The translations under genes were made by a program, and so were the position numbers. 64,000 bases of DNA from Bdellovibrionales bacterium (GTDB lineage Bacteria > Bdellovibrionota > FAC87 > UBA2466). The notes under the pieces were generated by a model that ran no database searches, was not told where the DNA came from, and saw only the letters and a list, made by a program, of their open reading frames with translations. Shown here piece by piece: positions 52,401 to 59,958 of the stretch. The stretch is taken from assembly GCA_005776395.1 (NCBI GenBank), contig SXPJ01000083.1, forward strand, positions 1-64,000, read 5' to 3'. The first letter of the stretch is position 1. Every line of letters begins with the position of its first letter.

Positions 52401-53880
52401 TCTGAGAACCCAGTCCATTGTATTGTCTATCGAGCGCTTTCCGTAAAGCCTTAGAGTCTTTTAACTTGGCTAAGAATTGAGGATCGAATTCACCTTTATT
52501 AAAAGGAAGAATCGGGAGCTCTTCTTCTTTATTTGTTTCTTTATGGGTCTCTTTTTTGAAAATGATTCCCGATTTCTCGAGAAGAGCCCGATCGTCTTTC
52601 GCATAAGCGTATCGCTCTTTGATTCCAGAGATCTCTTTTTCGTATTCTTTTTTAGTTGTGACTTGAACTTTATTGTCGTTATCCTTGGGAAAAATAATGT
52701 GTTCTCCCAGGCGAATAGGCTCTTTTTGTTTCTGAGTAAGTTCTCCAAGTCCCGCTTTAATGAGAATCGTTCGCTTCTCATCTTGAGAGGCATTATCTCC
52801 CAAGGAAAGGCCTGATAAAAATTCAGAAAACTTCTTAGGATCGGCTAGGGTGTAAGTTAGAGATTGAGCGTCCTCTTGGTTTACTCCATACTGAATCAGC
52901 TTAGAAACTGCCTCAGTTCTTTCTTTAAGGATTTCATTTTTTGATAAAATTCGAATCTCGCCCATTTTGAGATCAGGGGGAAGGATAAAGTTTTTCACAT
53001 TCCAATCTGCTTCTTTTTCATTCAGCGGAATCGAAAAGATTCGATTCTTGTCAAAAATCACTTTCGAAAACTCAGGGTTGATTAAAGTATTGAGAATTTT
53101 TTGGCTGTGGGCTCTCTTTTCCGGATCCTCACTCCTAGCAAGAGAGAAAAGTTTAGTTAAGTTTTCTGGCGAAAGACGCTTAAAAGGATCGGATGTGAGA
53201 TCTAGTTTTTTTTCAGCTTCATTGAGTTGTTCGACCGTTCTAAACTTATGAACGGGGGGCTGGAACTCTATAAAAGGAACATTGTAGGGGGTCGTGAGAG
53301 CTGGGTTTTTATTGGATTCTTTACCCCCCTCATTTCTTTCAGCTTCTTCGCCAAAAGAATTCTCTTCCTTTTTTTGAACTACTAATTGATTCTTTAGTTT
53401 TTTTAGATTCTCTTCCAAGACAAAAAGGTCCTTGGCTATTTCTTCTAGGATTGTCTCACGCCCGTTTTTTTCAATAGGATCTTTTTTTTCTTCTATCTTA
53501 GATTTCTTTCTATCCTCCTCATAATCTCCATGTTTTATCCCCTGGTTTTCGTGATCTGTAAGTGGAGAGATATTAGGTCCTGGATCCAGCTCTCTTTCTT
53601 TTCGCTCTTGGTACTTGATAAATTCATTGTACTCTTTCAGAAGTTTTAGCTCTTTGGAGATTGTTTGAACCTGTTGAAACTGAGCAACTTTATTTTTCTC
53701 TTTATCGACCTGACTGAGTTGAATCTGCAGATTCCTGATTGAATCGCTCAATCCTTTTCGGGTGAGAAGGTTGGAGTTAGTAACCTCGTTGGCCTTAGAA
53801 TGAATTGCAAATATAAAAAAAACAGAGAAAAAGACTAAGGGAAATAAAAATCGTTTATTTAAACGCCATTGATGTTTCAT
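49468..53880 (-). CDS. Giant exported protein of unknown function (1470 residues, no cysteine)
   Basis: A 1470-residue protein with a signal peptide (about 1-30, ending HSKA). Residues 40-190 are charged and coiled-coil-like. From about 200 to 760 it is helical and polar. Residues about 785-870 are an Ala/Gly-rich hydrophobic stretch (VATVATMGAGAAFAAATKG, then IQIGGGALAGSSLGAGFSLA), like the hairpin regions of polymorphic toxins or channel-forming proteins. The C-terminal 200 residues are strand-rich (YLPNPEGGLYFDGVLISGEG). I find no cysteine anywhere. I do not recognise a domain; toxin-like, adhesin-like or predation-related roles are guesses. Confidence 0.85.
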   Translation of the reverse strand: MKHQWRLNKRFLFPLVFFSVFFIFAIHSKANEVTNSNLLTRKGLSDSIRNLQIQLSQVDKEKNKVAQFQQVQTISKELKLLKEYNEFIKYQERKERELDPGPNISPLTDHENQGIKHGDYEEDRKKSKIEEKKDPIEKNGRETILEEIAKDLFVLEENLKKLKNQLVVQKKEENSFGEEAERNEGGKESNKNPALTTPYNVPFIEFQPPVHKFRTVEQLNEAEKKLDLTSDPFKRLSPENLTKLFSLARSEDPEKRAHSQKILNTLINPEFSKVIFDKNRIFSIPLNEKEADWNVKNFILPPDLKMGEIRILSKNEILKERTEAVSKLIQYGVNQEDAQSLTYTLADPKKFSEFLSGLSLGDNASQDEKRTILIKAGLGELTQKQKEPIRLGEHIIFPKDNDNKVQVTTKKEYEKEISGIKERYAYAKDDRALLEKSGIIFKKETHKETNKEEELPILPFNKGEFDPQFLAKLKDSKALRKALDRQYNGLGSQILIDSLHVDATRARITVRTHPVTKADSVQVKGFEFDWAKEIFDQANKGETFSSMAAERLPPSLREAFDKLQSYRNLEADLKERGVDLTPEKRFSMKETEFMIFSLIKKELDRTEQRELNPYQFKSFASLRSVAEKFLAKNRKGYEDDFRVLSEKQNEKHIISPFRKLEIIESERKLISDILKGAGEEKSKSLSLQELFDNATTASASGFVNFQSGIPSEKTPIPVMSALIHLAKGISYSKENPTMKEAQNQIDEISKSAARLQAIDPEAAEQYRKLASDASNGLAEMAQGKAEQYASEVRQKIGGAVATVATMGAGAAFAAATKGTQAVTFAAIGTRAWYTAKGIQIGGGALAGSSLGAGFSLADQWAKIKDDRRKLESGSLPEGVNAKTSLDWDEVTETARGGVLLGAASGISKPVGDLIGAYLNYQTGGQVLENVNSGDYYQAGVGAFGVAGLPAVMHKVQKLGGNVIRKYELSKAAKELGVNPKALKERDLSHAFAREVMKDPSRQDALTTAYARLLYEINPKLAEGSAFSKGADPLFNLENGNETEKNFWNRPREVFAETGKKLSEFKENTGKTVHDLLNEKKPSKEGFLDRDPYQAKQLEEIAKIGDKNIGSEIQKIHNLPYDSTAPIEIRSAQLFQKLKAAQAPGFDPQDPRVINIIKGDSRKSGELMRVLEGGAEAQIAQFQARKGKPLSEFEISSFKKRFQEATQLMKEEGWSYNEARKLIDDLGFWFAGSNTQQLVQMKRGVVNEMHQAASEVYAEASKRAHAEGRVPDYKDFSKVAAEITSPATITTKIGSKTLPDYTDDIAFNLSIFERIRSPINKTQYRLIEEPQGLMSAFMAKNNGQARSLISRQLEGVKSVGPSIEGVSVFNTEQWSTKKAIIEYLPNPEGGLYFDGVLISGEGPVFNSANTRQQVLAHSKGYQKAGSVTNEVGLMFQPKDNIIVIRTRLEPVNMNGLQDVIVITVLKVPSTP

Positions 53881-54262
53881 TCCAAATGTCTCTCTAGTTG
53901 TCTCTATTCCTTTAATAAAACATGCAATTCAAGCACCAGAATTAGGCCAGGGAATTGAAAGAGAAAAAGCAATAAACTATCCAAGATATATACAGGGTAT
54001 TCCAATATAACTTCGAAATCGCTCGTGGTATTAAGGACTTAAATACCCGTTGAATACGAAAGAAAAAGTACCGATAAATTAGACAATGAATCCCGCCTAA
54101 ATCACCCTCTCATTTCGACTTATAAAAACCACATAAAAATAGTGAAATCTTCACAGTTGCTTCATTGAAAAAAAAACTTCTAAAATCAAGTTGAGTAGCA
54201 AAAAAAATAAAGTTTTTCTTAAAAAAACTCTCAAATTAAAAACAAGTTCATACAGGTGATAT
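53881..54262. other. AT-rich divergent intergenic region
   Basis: 382 bases between the giant exported gene and the cysteine-rich pair. It has no credible ORF. Long A and T tracts between about 54160 and 54240 can form weak hairpins. It must hold both divergent promoters, but I see no confident -35/-10 pair. AGGTGAT lies just before the ATG at 54263. Confidence 0.6.
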
Positions 54263-54634
54263 ATGAATAGCCGTTTTTTAAAGTTTTTCGTTTTCTTCTT
54301 TCTTCTCTCAAACCAAATTGCGGTTGCGATCGAGGCCGGAGGAATTGATAGGCCCCAATCACGTCTGTCTCCAATCCAGAATCCTCCCCCCAATAGAATT
54401 CCCTGGAGCGATTGCATGGCATCGGTCCTTGAGTGCAACCCATACGTAGTAGCAGAGATGTGCACCAGACAACTTAGGAGAGACAACCTTGAGTGCGCCA
54501 CAAAAGCGCTAAGTACCGCCTACGACCTAAAAATACTATACGATATTACCCAAGTGTTACTGGGCTATATGGATAATAACCCGGCGAAGGAGTCTACCTA
54601 TGCTGGTAAGGTTATCAGCAACCCTACTATCTGA
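54263..54634 (+). CDS. Exported cysteine-containing protein, first part of a possible split gene
   Basis: A 123-residue reading frame with a signal peptide (residues 1-22, ending AVA). The mature part has a Pro-rich start and four cysteines in a helical block (SDCMASVLECNPYVVAEMC and RRDNLECATKAL). Its last 35 bases overlap the next reading frame, which is shifted. Either it is a small protein coupled to the next gene, or the signal-peptide-bearing start of one larger secreted protein. No family recognised. Confidence 0.65.
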   Translation: MNSRFLKFFVFFFLLSNQIAVAIEAGGIDRPQSRLSPIQNPPPNRIPWSDCMASVLECNPYVVAEMCTRQLRRDNLECATKALSTAYDLKILYDITQVLLGYMDNNPAKESTYAGKVISNPTI

Positions 54635-55448
54635 TCCTCCCGCATCGCCATGCGTAACAGAAGCCTTAAAGACCGTTAAGGATGCATTCGGGGCGATAGG
54701 GGGACTGCTTAATTTAATCGATCGTAATGATTTTGGTTCGGTAATCAAATTAATAAATGACTTTCAAAAGTCCATTGCGGCTGGCGCGCTAGCGCTGTCG
54801 AGATGTTCTGGAGGCACCCTCGACCCAAAAACAACGGAAAAATTCAAAAATATCATCAGTGCCGCCGACAAGGTTTTAGTCATCGCCGAGTGCTCTCTCG
54901 CAATCGTAGAAGGTTTGGCTTTTTTGGGCCTCAATACGCGTTGTGCATGGTTCGACAGTATGGATGCTTTTCAGAGCGCCCGCGATGTACAGGCCGCTCG
55001 GCAACGTGCCTATCCGACTGATGGCAGCGCGACTCCCCTGGGTGATGTACAGGCCGCTCAGCAACAACCTGCCTATCCAACTGATGGCAACACGATTCAA
55101 TCGGCTGATGGTAGTGAGCTCCGCTCGACTAGAGTCAGCATCACCTGTGGTAATGAGCCCCCCTCCTGCTCGCGGTGGGCGATGGGAGTTCTAGGTCAGC
55201 GCTTGTGGGAAGAAGATATTTTGGGTTCGCGGTCCGGCTATTGCGCAAAGAGTTGCTCGAACAGCGGTTATGGCGGCGACTGCGCAAAATTCGCGCCCTA
55301 CATTTTCGCTTCGTCTCCCGCCTGCGGAGAGATCTGTAACACGAAGCAATGCCCAGCTGCTGTCCAACTCTGCGTTTCTATGTGCTGCAACCAAGACGGT
55401 GACTGCACCGCCAAAGCGAATAAAAAGATAAGAGAAAACGGATGGTAA
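54600..55448 (+). CDS. Cysteine-rich protein (16 Cys), second part of a possible split gene
   Basis: A 282-residue frame starting at ATG 54600 with a perfect AAGGAG seven bases upstream. It lacks a signal peptide, which is odd for a protein with 16 cysteines, most of them in the last 110 residues (PACGEICNTKQC, LCVSMCCNQDGDC). A helical N-terminal half is followed by a 20-residue repeat pair and the cysteine-rich end. Local base composition is visibly more GC-rich than the flanks. It is either translationally coupled to the upstream frame or joined to it by a frameshift. No family recognised. Confidence 0.6.
   Translation: MLVRLSATLLSDPPASPCVTEALKTVKDAFGAIGGLLNLIDRNDFGSVIKLINDFQKSIAAGALALSRCSGGTLDPKTTEKFKNIISAADKVLVIAECSLAIVEGLAFLGLNTRCAWFDSMDAFQSARDVQAARQRAYPTDGSATPLGDVQAAQQQPAYPTDGNTIQSADGSELRSTRVSITCGNEPPSCSRWAMGVLGQRLWEEDILGSRSGYCAKSCSNSGYGGDCAKFAPYIFASSPACGEICNTKQCPAAVQLCVSMCCNQDGDCTAKANKKIRENGW
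54984..55106 (+). repeat. Two tandem copies of a 20-21-codon repeat
   Basis: GATGTACAGGCCGCTC starts at 54984 and again at 55044. The copies encode DVQAARQRAYPTDGSATPLG and DVQAAQQQPAYPTDGNTIQS, the second with one extra codon. Confidence 0.85.
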
Positions 55449-55604
55449 GTCGCAATCGCGTTTTACGTTTCATCTGTGGATAAAAAAATATTTTTAAGCA
55501 GAACTCCGAATAAAAACCCCGAAATAAAAAACCTTTTCTCCATATTTCCTTCACATTTTTCATGTAGCCTTAGTTTAAGAGTGTTTATTTGAGGGGGACT
55601 ATAC

Positions 55605-58043
55605 ATGAGGGGATTCGCACATTACTCTGTGAGTATTATCACCGCCTTTGGCGTGTGGCTCTCCACCTATGGCTATCTTTCACTCGCTACATCCCCAGAA
55701 GAAAAACTTTTCGATAGTATTTCTCAACTTACTGTAACTGGAGATCGTGAACCTTCCACAGGAGCTATACGTACTGTTAAATCTGAAACCGACATACGAA
55801 AGCTCATTGAAGCCCCTGATCAACGGGAAGTTATCATCTCTATTTGGAGTCCTAGAGTTCATCCCTTTAAAGAGCCCCCCACTTATAGAGTGGCTCGTCA
55901 CTGTCGTTATGGTGAAATATTAGAATCTGCTATTGGAATCGTGGACACAACCAAAACACATATTTTAAGAAAAACTGGAAGAGATCAAAAACTACCTCAC
56001 GCATTTGAATGGAGCAACACAAAGTTTAGATTGGTTGAAATCTCTCCCCCTCAATCTATTCCCTTTAAATTTGATTATATTGGAAAGGTATTTGAATTTC
56101 TCAAAACAGGAAGTTGCCAATATCAACCTGCTCCATTGACGGCCAATGAAAACCCTCTTGTCTATTTTCAAAAACACTTAGAAATTGCAAAAAAAGTAAA
56201 CGCCACCGATATTCTTTTCCCCAAAACAACTTTTGATCTGATCTCAGGAAACAAAACTGCCATAGGAATCGAATACGCACTATCTGTCTCTGACCACAAA
56301 GATCTGGCGATCGATTTTAATGGCTCCTCATTTCTCATTCCTTCAGATAGGGGAGGCTTTGTTTTTGAAAACACCCAAAGACTCTCCATTAAAAATTTAT
56401 TCATCGAATGGGCCAAACCAGGCAAGGAAAATACCCCTTACTATTCTGGCCCTACGCTACATGGCTTTTATTCCCCTAGAAAAGATAATTCCGATTTATG
56501 GTTTGAAAATATCACCCTAAAAAGAGTTCCTGGCTGGGGCTTTTACTTCGACTCTATCCGAGGGGCCTTTATCGCCAATTCAAATATTTCTGCATTTTCA
56601 GGAGAATCACTTCCAGCCACCCGAGAAGGAGCCGTTAAAGCGATAAATAGCCAGGATATCATCGTAAGAAACAACACCTTTAAAAATCTGGGCGGGGATG
56701 GAATTTCACTGCACGGCCAATTTGCTGTAGTCGCAACCTCTCCCTACCTATCTAATCCCACACCGACTAAGTCACCCAGGCTAAGCTGTGTAGGCATGGG
56801 GAGCAGTTGGTCCCCATTTGCAGAAGAGGAACCCCTAGGATTTTTCAATGAAAAAATGGATTTCCAGGGGGAAACATCCATTAAAAAAATTACTCACTTC
56901 TCATTTTCCGATCCCAAACTCCCTCCTTACTGCAAAGGTTTTGCTCACTGTAGTGAAATTTGCTTTACACCTCAACTCGACCTTACTCCGGTGAAAGCTG
57001 GATTTGCTGCAAGTCTGAAAAATAATTCATCTCTCTTTTTAATCACAGATAATAAACTATCCGAGATCGCTGGAAGAGCTATCACCATTCAAGGAAGCAA
57101 CGGAGAGATCTCCGAAAACATAGTCAACAACTCTGGAGGTCCTGGAATACAACTTAGCGCTGACTTAGCTCATCAGCTTCAAGGTCCTGGCGCCTTTAAT
57201 ATTTTACTTAAAAATAATCAATTAAGACATGTAGTCTCAGCCACTCACTATTTACAGGCAGAAGAGCCCTATTTTGGGGGGATCTCAATTGGGGCAACTC
57301 AAAAAGAAAGCGATGGCAGAACCGTTCTTATTAAAGCCCCATTAATACAGCATATCCTAATTGAAGGGCCGAACTCCCTTGTAGAAGATTCTGGATCGGT
57401 CGCACTCTTAATTTCTTCGGCTAAATCTATCGAAGTCAGGGATTTAACCATTGGATCTGCAGGGCTCTCAAGAAACCTAAGTTCAGGTAGTTTATCTGGA
57501 AGTACAGCTGAAGGTTCTATTCTTCTCACGCACTGTCAGCAGATTGATCTCGCAGGCCTCACAACCCCCCCTCTTATAGAGAAACGTTACGCCAGAAGTA
57601 GAACTATTGTTATAGATTCTCAGAATGTCCTGCAGCTTCGAATTCCTCTCTCGATACGAGGGAAAAATGGAAAATCGGCCAATACTCTCTGGTACACAAC
57701 TTTCCGTAGTTGGTTCAAAGATGACGTTTCTAAAACTCCTAGTGAGGTTAATCTCATCCTTGAGTCTCCTGGATTATCTACCTTTCATAATAAACCTCCA
57801 CTCGAGGCATTCTCTATTATCACCCCCAAAGTGGGTGATAAAGAATCAACCCAGCTAGGAAAACCCCTTCCCCTTAACTCAACAGCCAACCGTTGGATCT
57901 CCACGGGAACATTAAGTTGGCAATCCCCCAATAGAATTCAGCTAAGACCTACTTTTAAAAACAACTACCCCAACCTTTTCCTATCGATAGGAAGTGCCAA
58001 TTTAACGCCCAAGAAACAGGCCCCTCTCCCATTCGAAAGTTGA
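55605..58043 (+). CDS. Exported right-handed parallel beta-helix protein
   Basis: An 812-residue protein with an N-terminal signal/anchor (about 1-29). From about 205 it carries repeated short strands and turns typical of pectate-lyase-like beta-helices: FDLISGNKTAIGIEYALSV, LFIEW, IANSNISAFSG, VKAINSQDIIVRNNTFKNLG then GDGISLHGQ, FLITDNKLSEIAGRAITIQG, and NGEISENIVNNSGGPGIQLS. Such folds act as polysaccharide lyases, epimerases or adhesins. I see no catalytic signature. It is cysteine-poor except for a short cluster (CKGFAHCSEICF). GAGGGGGAC precedes the ATG. Confidence 0.82.
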   Translation: MRGFAHYSVSIITAFGVWLSTYGYLSLATSPEEKLFDSISQLTVTGDREPSTGAIRTVKSETDIRKLIEAPDQREVIISIWSPRVHPFKEPPTYRVARHCRYGEILESAIGIVDTTKTHILRKTGRDQKLPHAFEWSNTKFRLVEISPPQSIPFKFDYIGKVFEFLKTGSCQYQPAPLTANENPLVYFQKHLEIAKKVNATDILFPKTTFDLISGNKTAIGIEYALSVSDHKDLAIDFNGSSFLIPSDRGGFVFENTQRLSIKNLFIEWAKPGKENTPYYSGPTLHGFYSPRKDNSDLWFENITLKRVPGWGFYFDSIRGAFIANSNISAFSGESLPATREGAVKAINSQDIIVRNNTFKNLGGDGISLHGQFAVVATSPYLSNPTPTKSPRLSCVGMGSSWSPFAEEEPLGFFNEKMDFQGETSIKKITHFSFSDPKLPPYCKGFAHCSEICFTPQLDLTPVKAGFAASLKNNSSLFLITDNKLSEIAGRAITIQGSNGEISENIVNNSGGPGIQLSADLAHQLQGPGAFNILLKNNQLRHVVSATHYLQAEEPYFGGISIGATQKESDGRTVLIKAPLIQHILIEGPNSLVEDSGSVALLISSAKSIEVRDLTIGSAGLSRNLSSGSLSGSTAEGSILLTHCQQIDLAGLTTPPLIEKRYARSRTIVIDSQNVLQLRIPLSIRGKNGKSANTLWYTTFRSWFKDDVSKTPSEVNLILESPGLSTFHNKPPLEAFSIITPKVGDKESTQLGKPLPLNSTANRWISTGTLSWQSPNRIQLRPTFKNNYPNLFLSIGSANLTPKKQAPLPFES

Positions 58044-58103
58044 AATCTCATCCTCTTCCAGATAAACTTTACCCAATCATTTATCGACTAGGAGCTTGCT
58101 ACT

Positions 58104-59906
58104 ATGGCACAAAATCTTTTCACTGACTTTCCTGAACGTGTGGAACAATTAAAAAAATATTGTAACCTAGCCCAGCTCTCGGCCCCTCTTGAAGAGACTT
58201 TTGGCGAGAAAGATTTTTTTAAAAACTCTAATGAAGCTATGGAATTCTACTATGGAGTTCTCGAGGAATTGGGCAAATTGGCCGCCACTGTCATCCGACC
58301 TAGCGCTCAAGTTATAGATCAAACGGGAGCTCACTTAAAAGACGGTGAAGTGATTCTACCGAAAGAGCTCGAAGAAAACATTGCACGATTAAAATATCTT
58401 GGGATTTTTAGTGGCCTTGCAAGCAGAGCTCAGGGGGGATTTAACCTACCTCAGGCCGTACAGGCAATAGCATTGGAGATCTTATCTCATGCGTGTCCCA
58501 ATACAGCTCTCACCGTGGCCTGTTATTCCATGGTTCCACTTCTAGAAACCTGGGGCACCGAAGAGCAAAAACAACGCATTCTCCCCAAACTAATTAATCT
58601 AGAATGGAAGTCCTCAATGGCTCTGACTGAGCCCAATGCCGGTTCGGACCTGGGAAAGCTCAGAACTTCAGCCAAAAGAGAAGGTGACCGCTACATTATT
58701 AATGGAAACAAAATATTTATTACTGGGGGCTCAGGAGATGTGACCTTTGCACTTGTGAGAACCGATTCCAATAGCCACGGCCTCGATGGACTTTCAGTTT
58801 TAATCGTTCCGAGAAAAATTGAAGGTAAAGACAATTACCGAGTTACAAAAATAGAGGACAAGATTTGTCTTCATGCCTCCCCCACCTGCGAAATTGTATT
58901 TGAAAATTCAGTAGGAGAGCTTCTAGGATCCGAGGGTCAGGGGTTCAAGGTTATGTTAGATCTCATGAACGATGCCCGACTTGCCATGGCTGCACTCGCC
59001 ATCGGAATTGCCACGAGTTCTCTAGAAGAGGCTCAGAATTATGCTCGACAACGTATCACCATGGGAAAGCCAATTATTCAACACCCTATGGTAGCTGACA
59101 TGATCTTTGAAATGGAATTAGAAACCAGAGCCATGAGAGCTATGGTTAATGAAGCCGCCATGTCTTTTGATTGGATGAAAGTTGCCAAGAAAAAAAACGA
59201 TGAAAAAACTTTCAAGAAATGGAGAAAAAGATATCGTCGTCTTACCCCTCTCTGCAAATATTACTGCTGTGAAAAAGCGATTACCATTTCCCGAAATGCA
59301 GTACAGATTTTTGGCGGTTATGGCGTTTGTAGAGAGTATCCCGTAGAAAGACTTTTAAGAGAGGCTCTCATCTACCCGATTTATGAAGGAACTTCCCAAA
59401 TTCAATCTCTAATGGTTTTAAAAGACTCTCTTAAAGATGTTGCTTTTCAAGCCACTGGATTTCTCAGTTCCCTGGCAGGGGCTTGGGCTGAGTCTAAAGT
59501 AGCTTTAAATCCAGTTAAATCTAATCTTCTTAAAGCCCGTAATGAGCTTAATATCGCCATTAAATCTATTTTAATGAGCATTATTAAGGATAAGTTCAAA
59601 AGCGATATTAATGCTCTTAAGAATTCCAATATTCAGCAATTCTTAAAAGAGTACTCTCTTAATCTCCTAACCGCGAAAACGGACCTAACCTACCCCTTTT
59701 TAGTGGCTGAGAGATTCACTCGAATCACTTGTGATTATTACGCTTTAAAATGCCTGAGCGATCAATTGCCTGACAAAGATAAGCCCCGTGAGAAATGGGT
59801 TGTAGATTTCGCGGATCTCGTTATTCCACGAATGAAGATGGAAAATGAATACATGTCCCACAGGTTACTTTCAACCTTAGATTACATGAGGCGTCATAAC
59901 GCTTAA
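58104..59906 (+). CDS. Acyl-CoA dehydrogenase
   Basis: A 600-residue flavoenzyme of fatty-acid beta-oxidation, in the longer class with a C-terminal extension of about 150 residues. FAD/substrate motifs: SSMALTEPNAGSDLGKLRTS, IINGNKIFITGGSGDVTF, MLDLMNDARLAMAALAIGIA, the C-terminal AVQIFGGYGVCREYPVERLL then REALIYPIYEGTSQIQ with the catalytic Glu in YEGT. Start is ATG 58104. Confidence 0.95.
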   Translation: MAQNLFTDFPERVEQLKKYCNLAQLSAPLEETFGEKDFFKNSNEAMEFYYGVLEELGKLAATVIRPSAQVIDQTGAHLKDGEVILPKELEENIARLKYLGIFSGLASRAQGGFNLPQAVQAIALEILSHACPNTALTVACYSMVPLLETWGTEEQKQRILPKLINLEWKSSMALTEPNAGSDLGKLRTSAKREGDRYIINGNKIFITGGSGDVTFALVRTDSNSHGLDGLSVLIVPRKIEGKDNYRVTKIEDKICLHASPTCEIVFENSVGELLGSEGQGFKVMLDLMNDARLAMAALAIGIATSSLEEAQNYARQRITMGKPIIQHPMVADMIFEMELETRAMRAMVNEAAMSFDWMKVAKKKNDEKTFKKWRKRYRRLTPLCKYYCCEKAITISRNAVQIFGGYGVCREYPVERLLREALIYPIYEGTSQIQSLMVLKDSLKDVAFQATGFLSSLAGAWAESKVALNPVKSNLLKARNELNIAIKSILMSIIKDKFKSDINALKNSNIQQFLKEYSLNLLTAKTDLTYPFLVAERFTRITCDYYALKCLSDQLPDKDKPREKWVVDFADLVIPRMKMENEYMSHRLLSTLDYMRRHNA

Positions 59907-59925
59907 GGCTTTTACATAGATTCTA

Positions 59926-59958
59926 AAATCATCGGCTGATATATTCGGCCGATGATTT
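59926..59958 (+). promoter_or_regulatory. Hairpin enclosing the rmuC start codon
   Basis: A perfect 11-bp stem, 59926-59936 with 59948-59958, has an 11-base loop. The right arm contains the rmuC ATG (59952-59954). No T-tract follows, so it is less likely to be a terminator; it may control initiation. Confidence 0.5.

Noticed and set aside
52477-52815. 112-codon plus-strand frame inside the giant gene
   Set aside because: Antisense of a Lys/Glu-rich region; the minus-strand gene has a signal peptide and one continuous frame.
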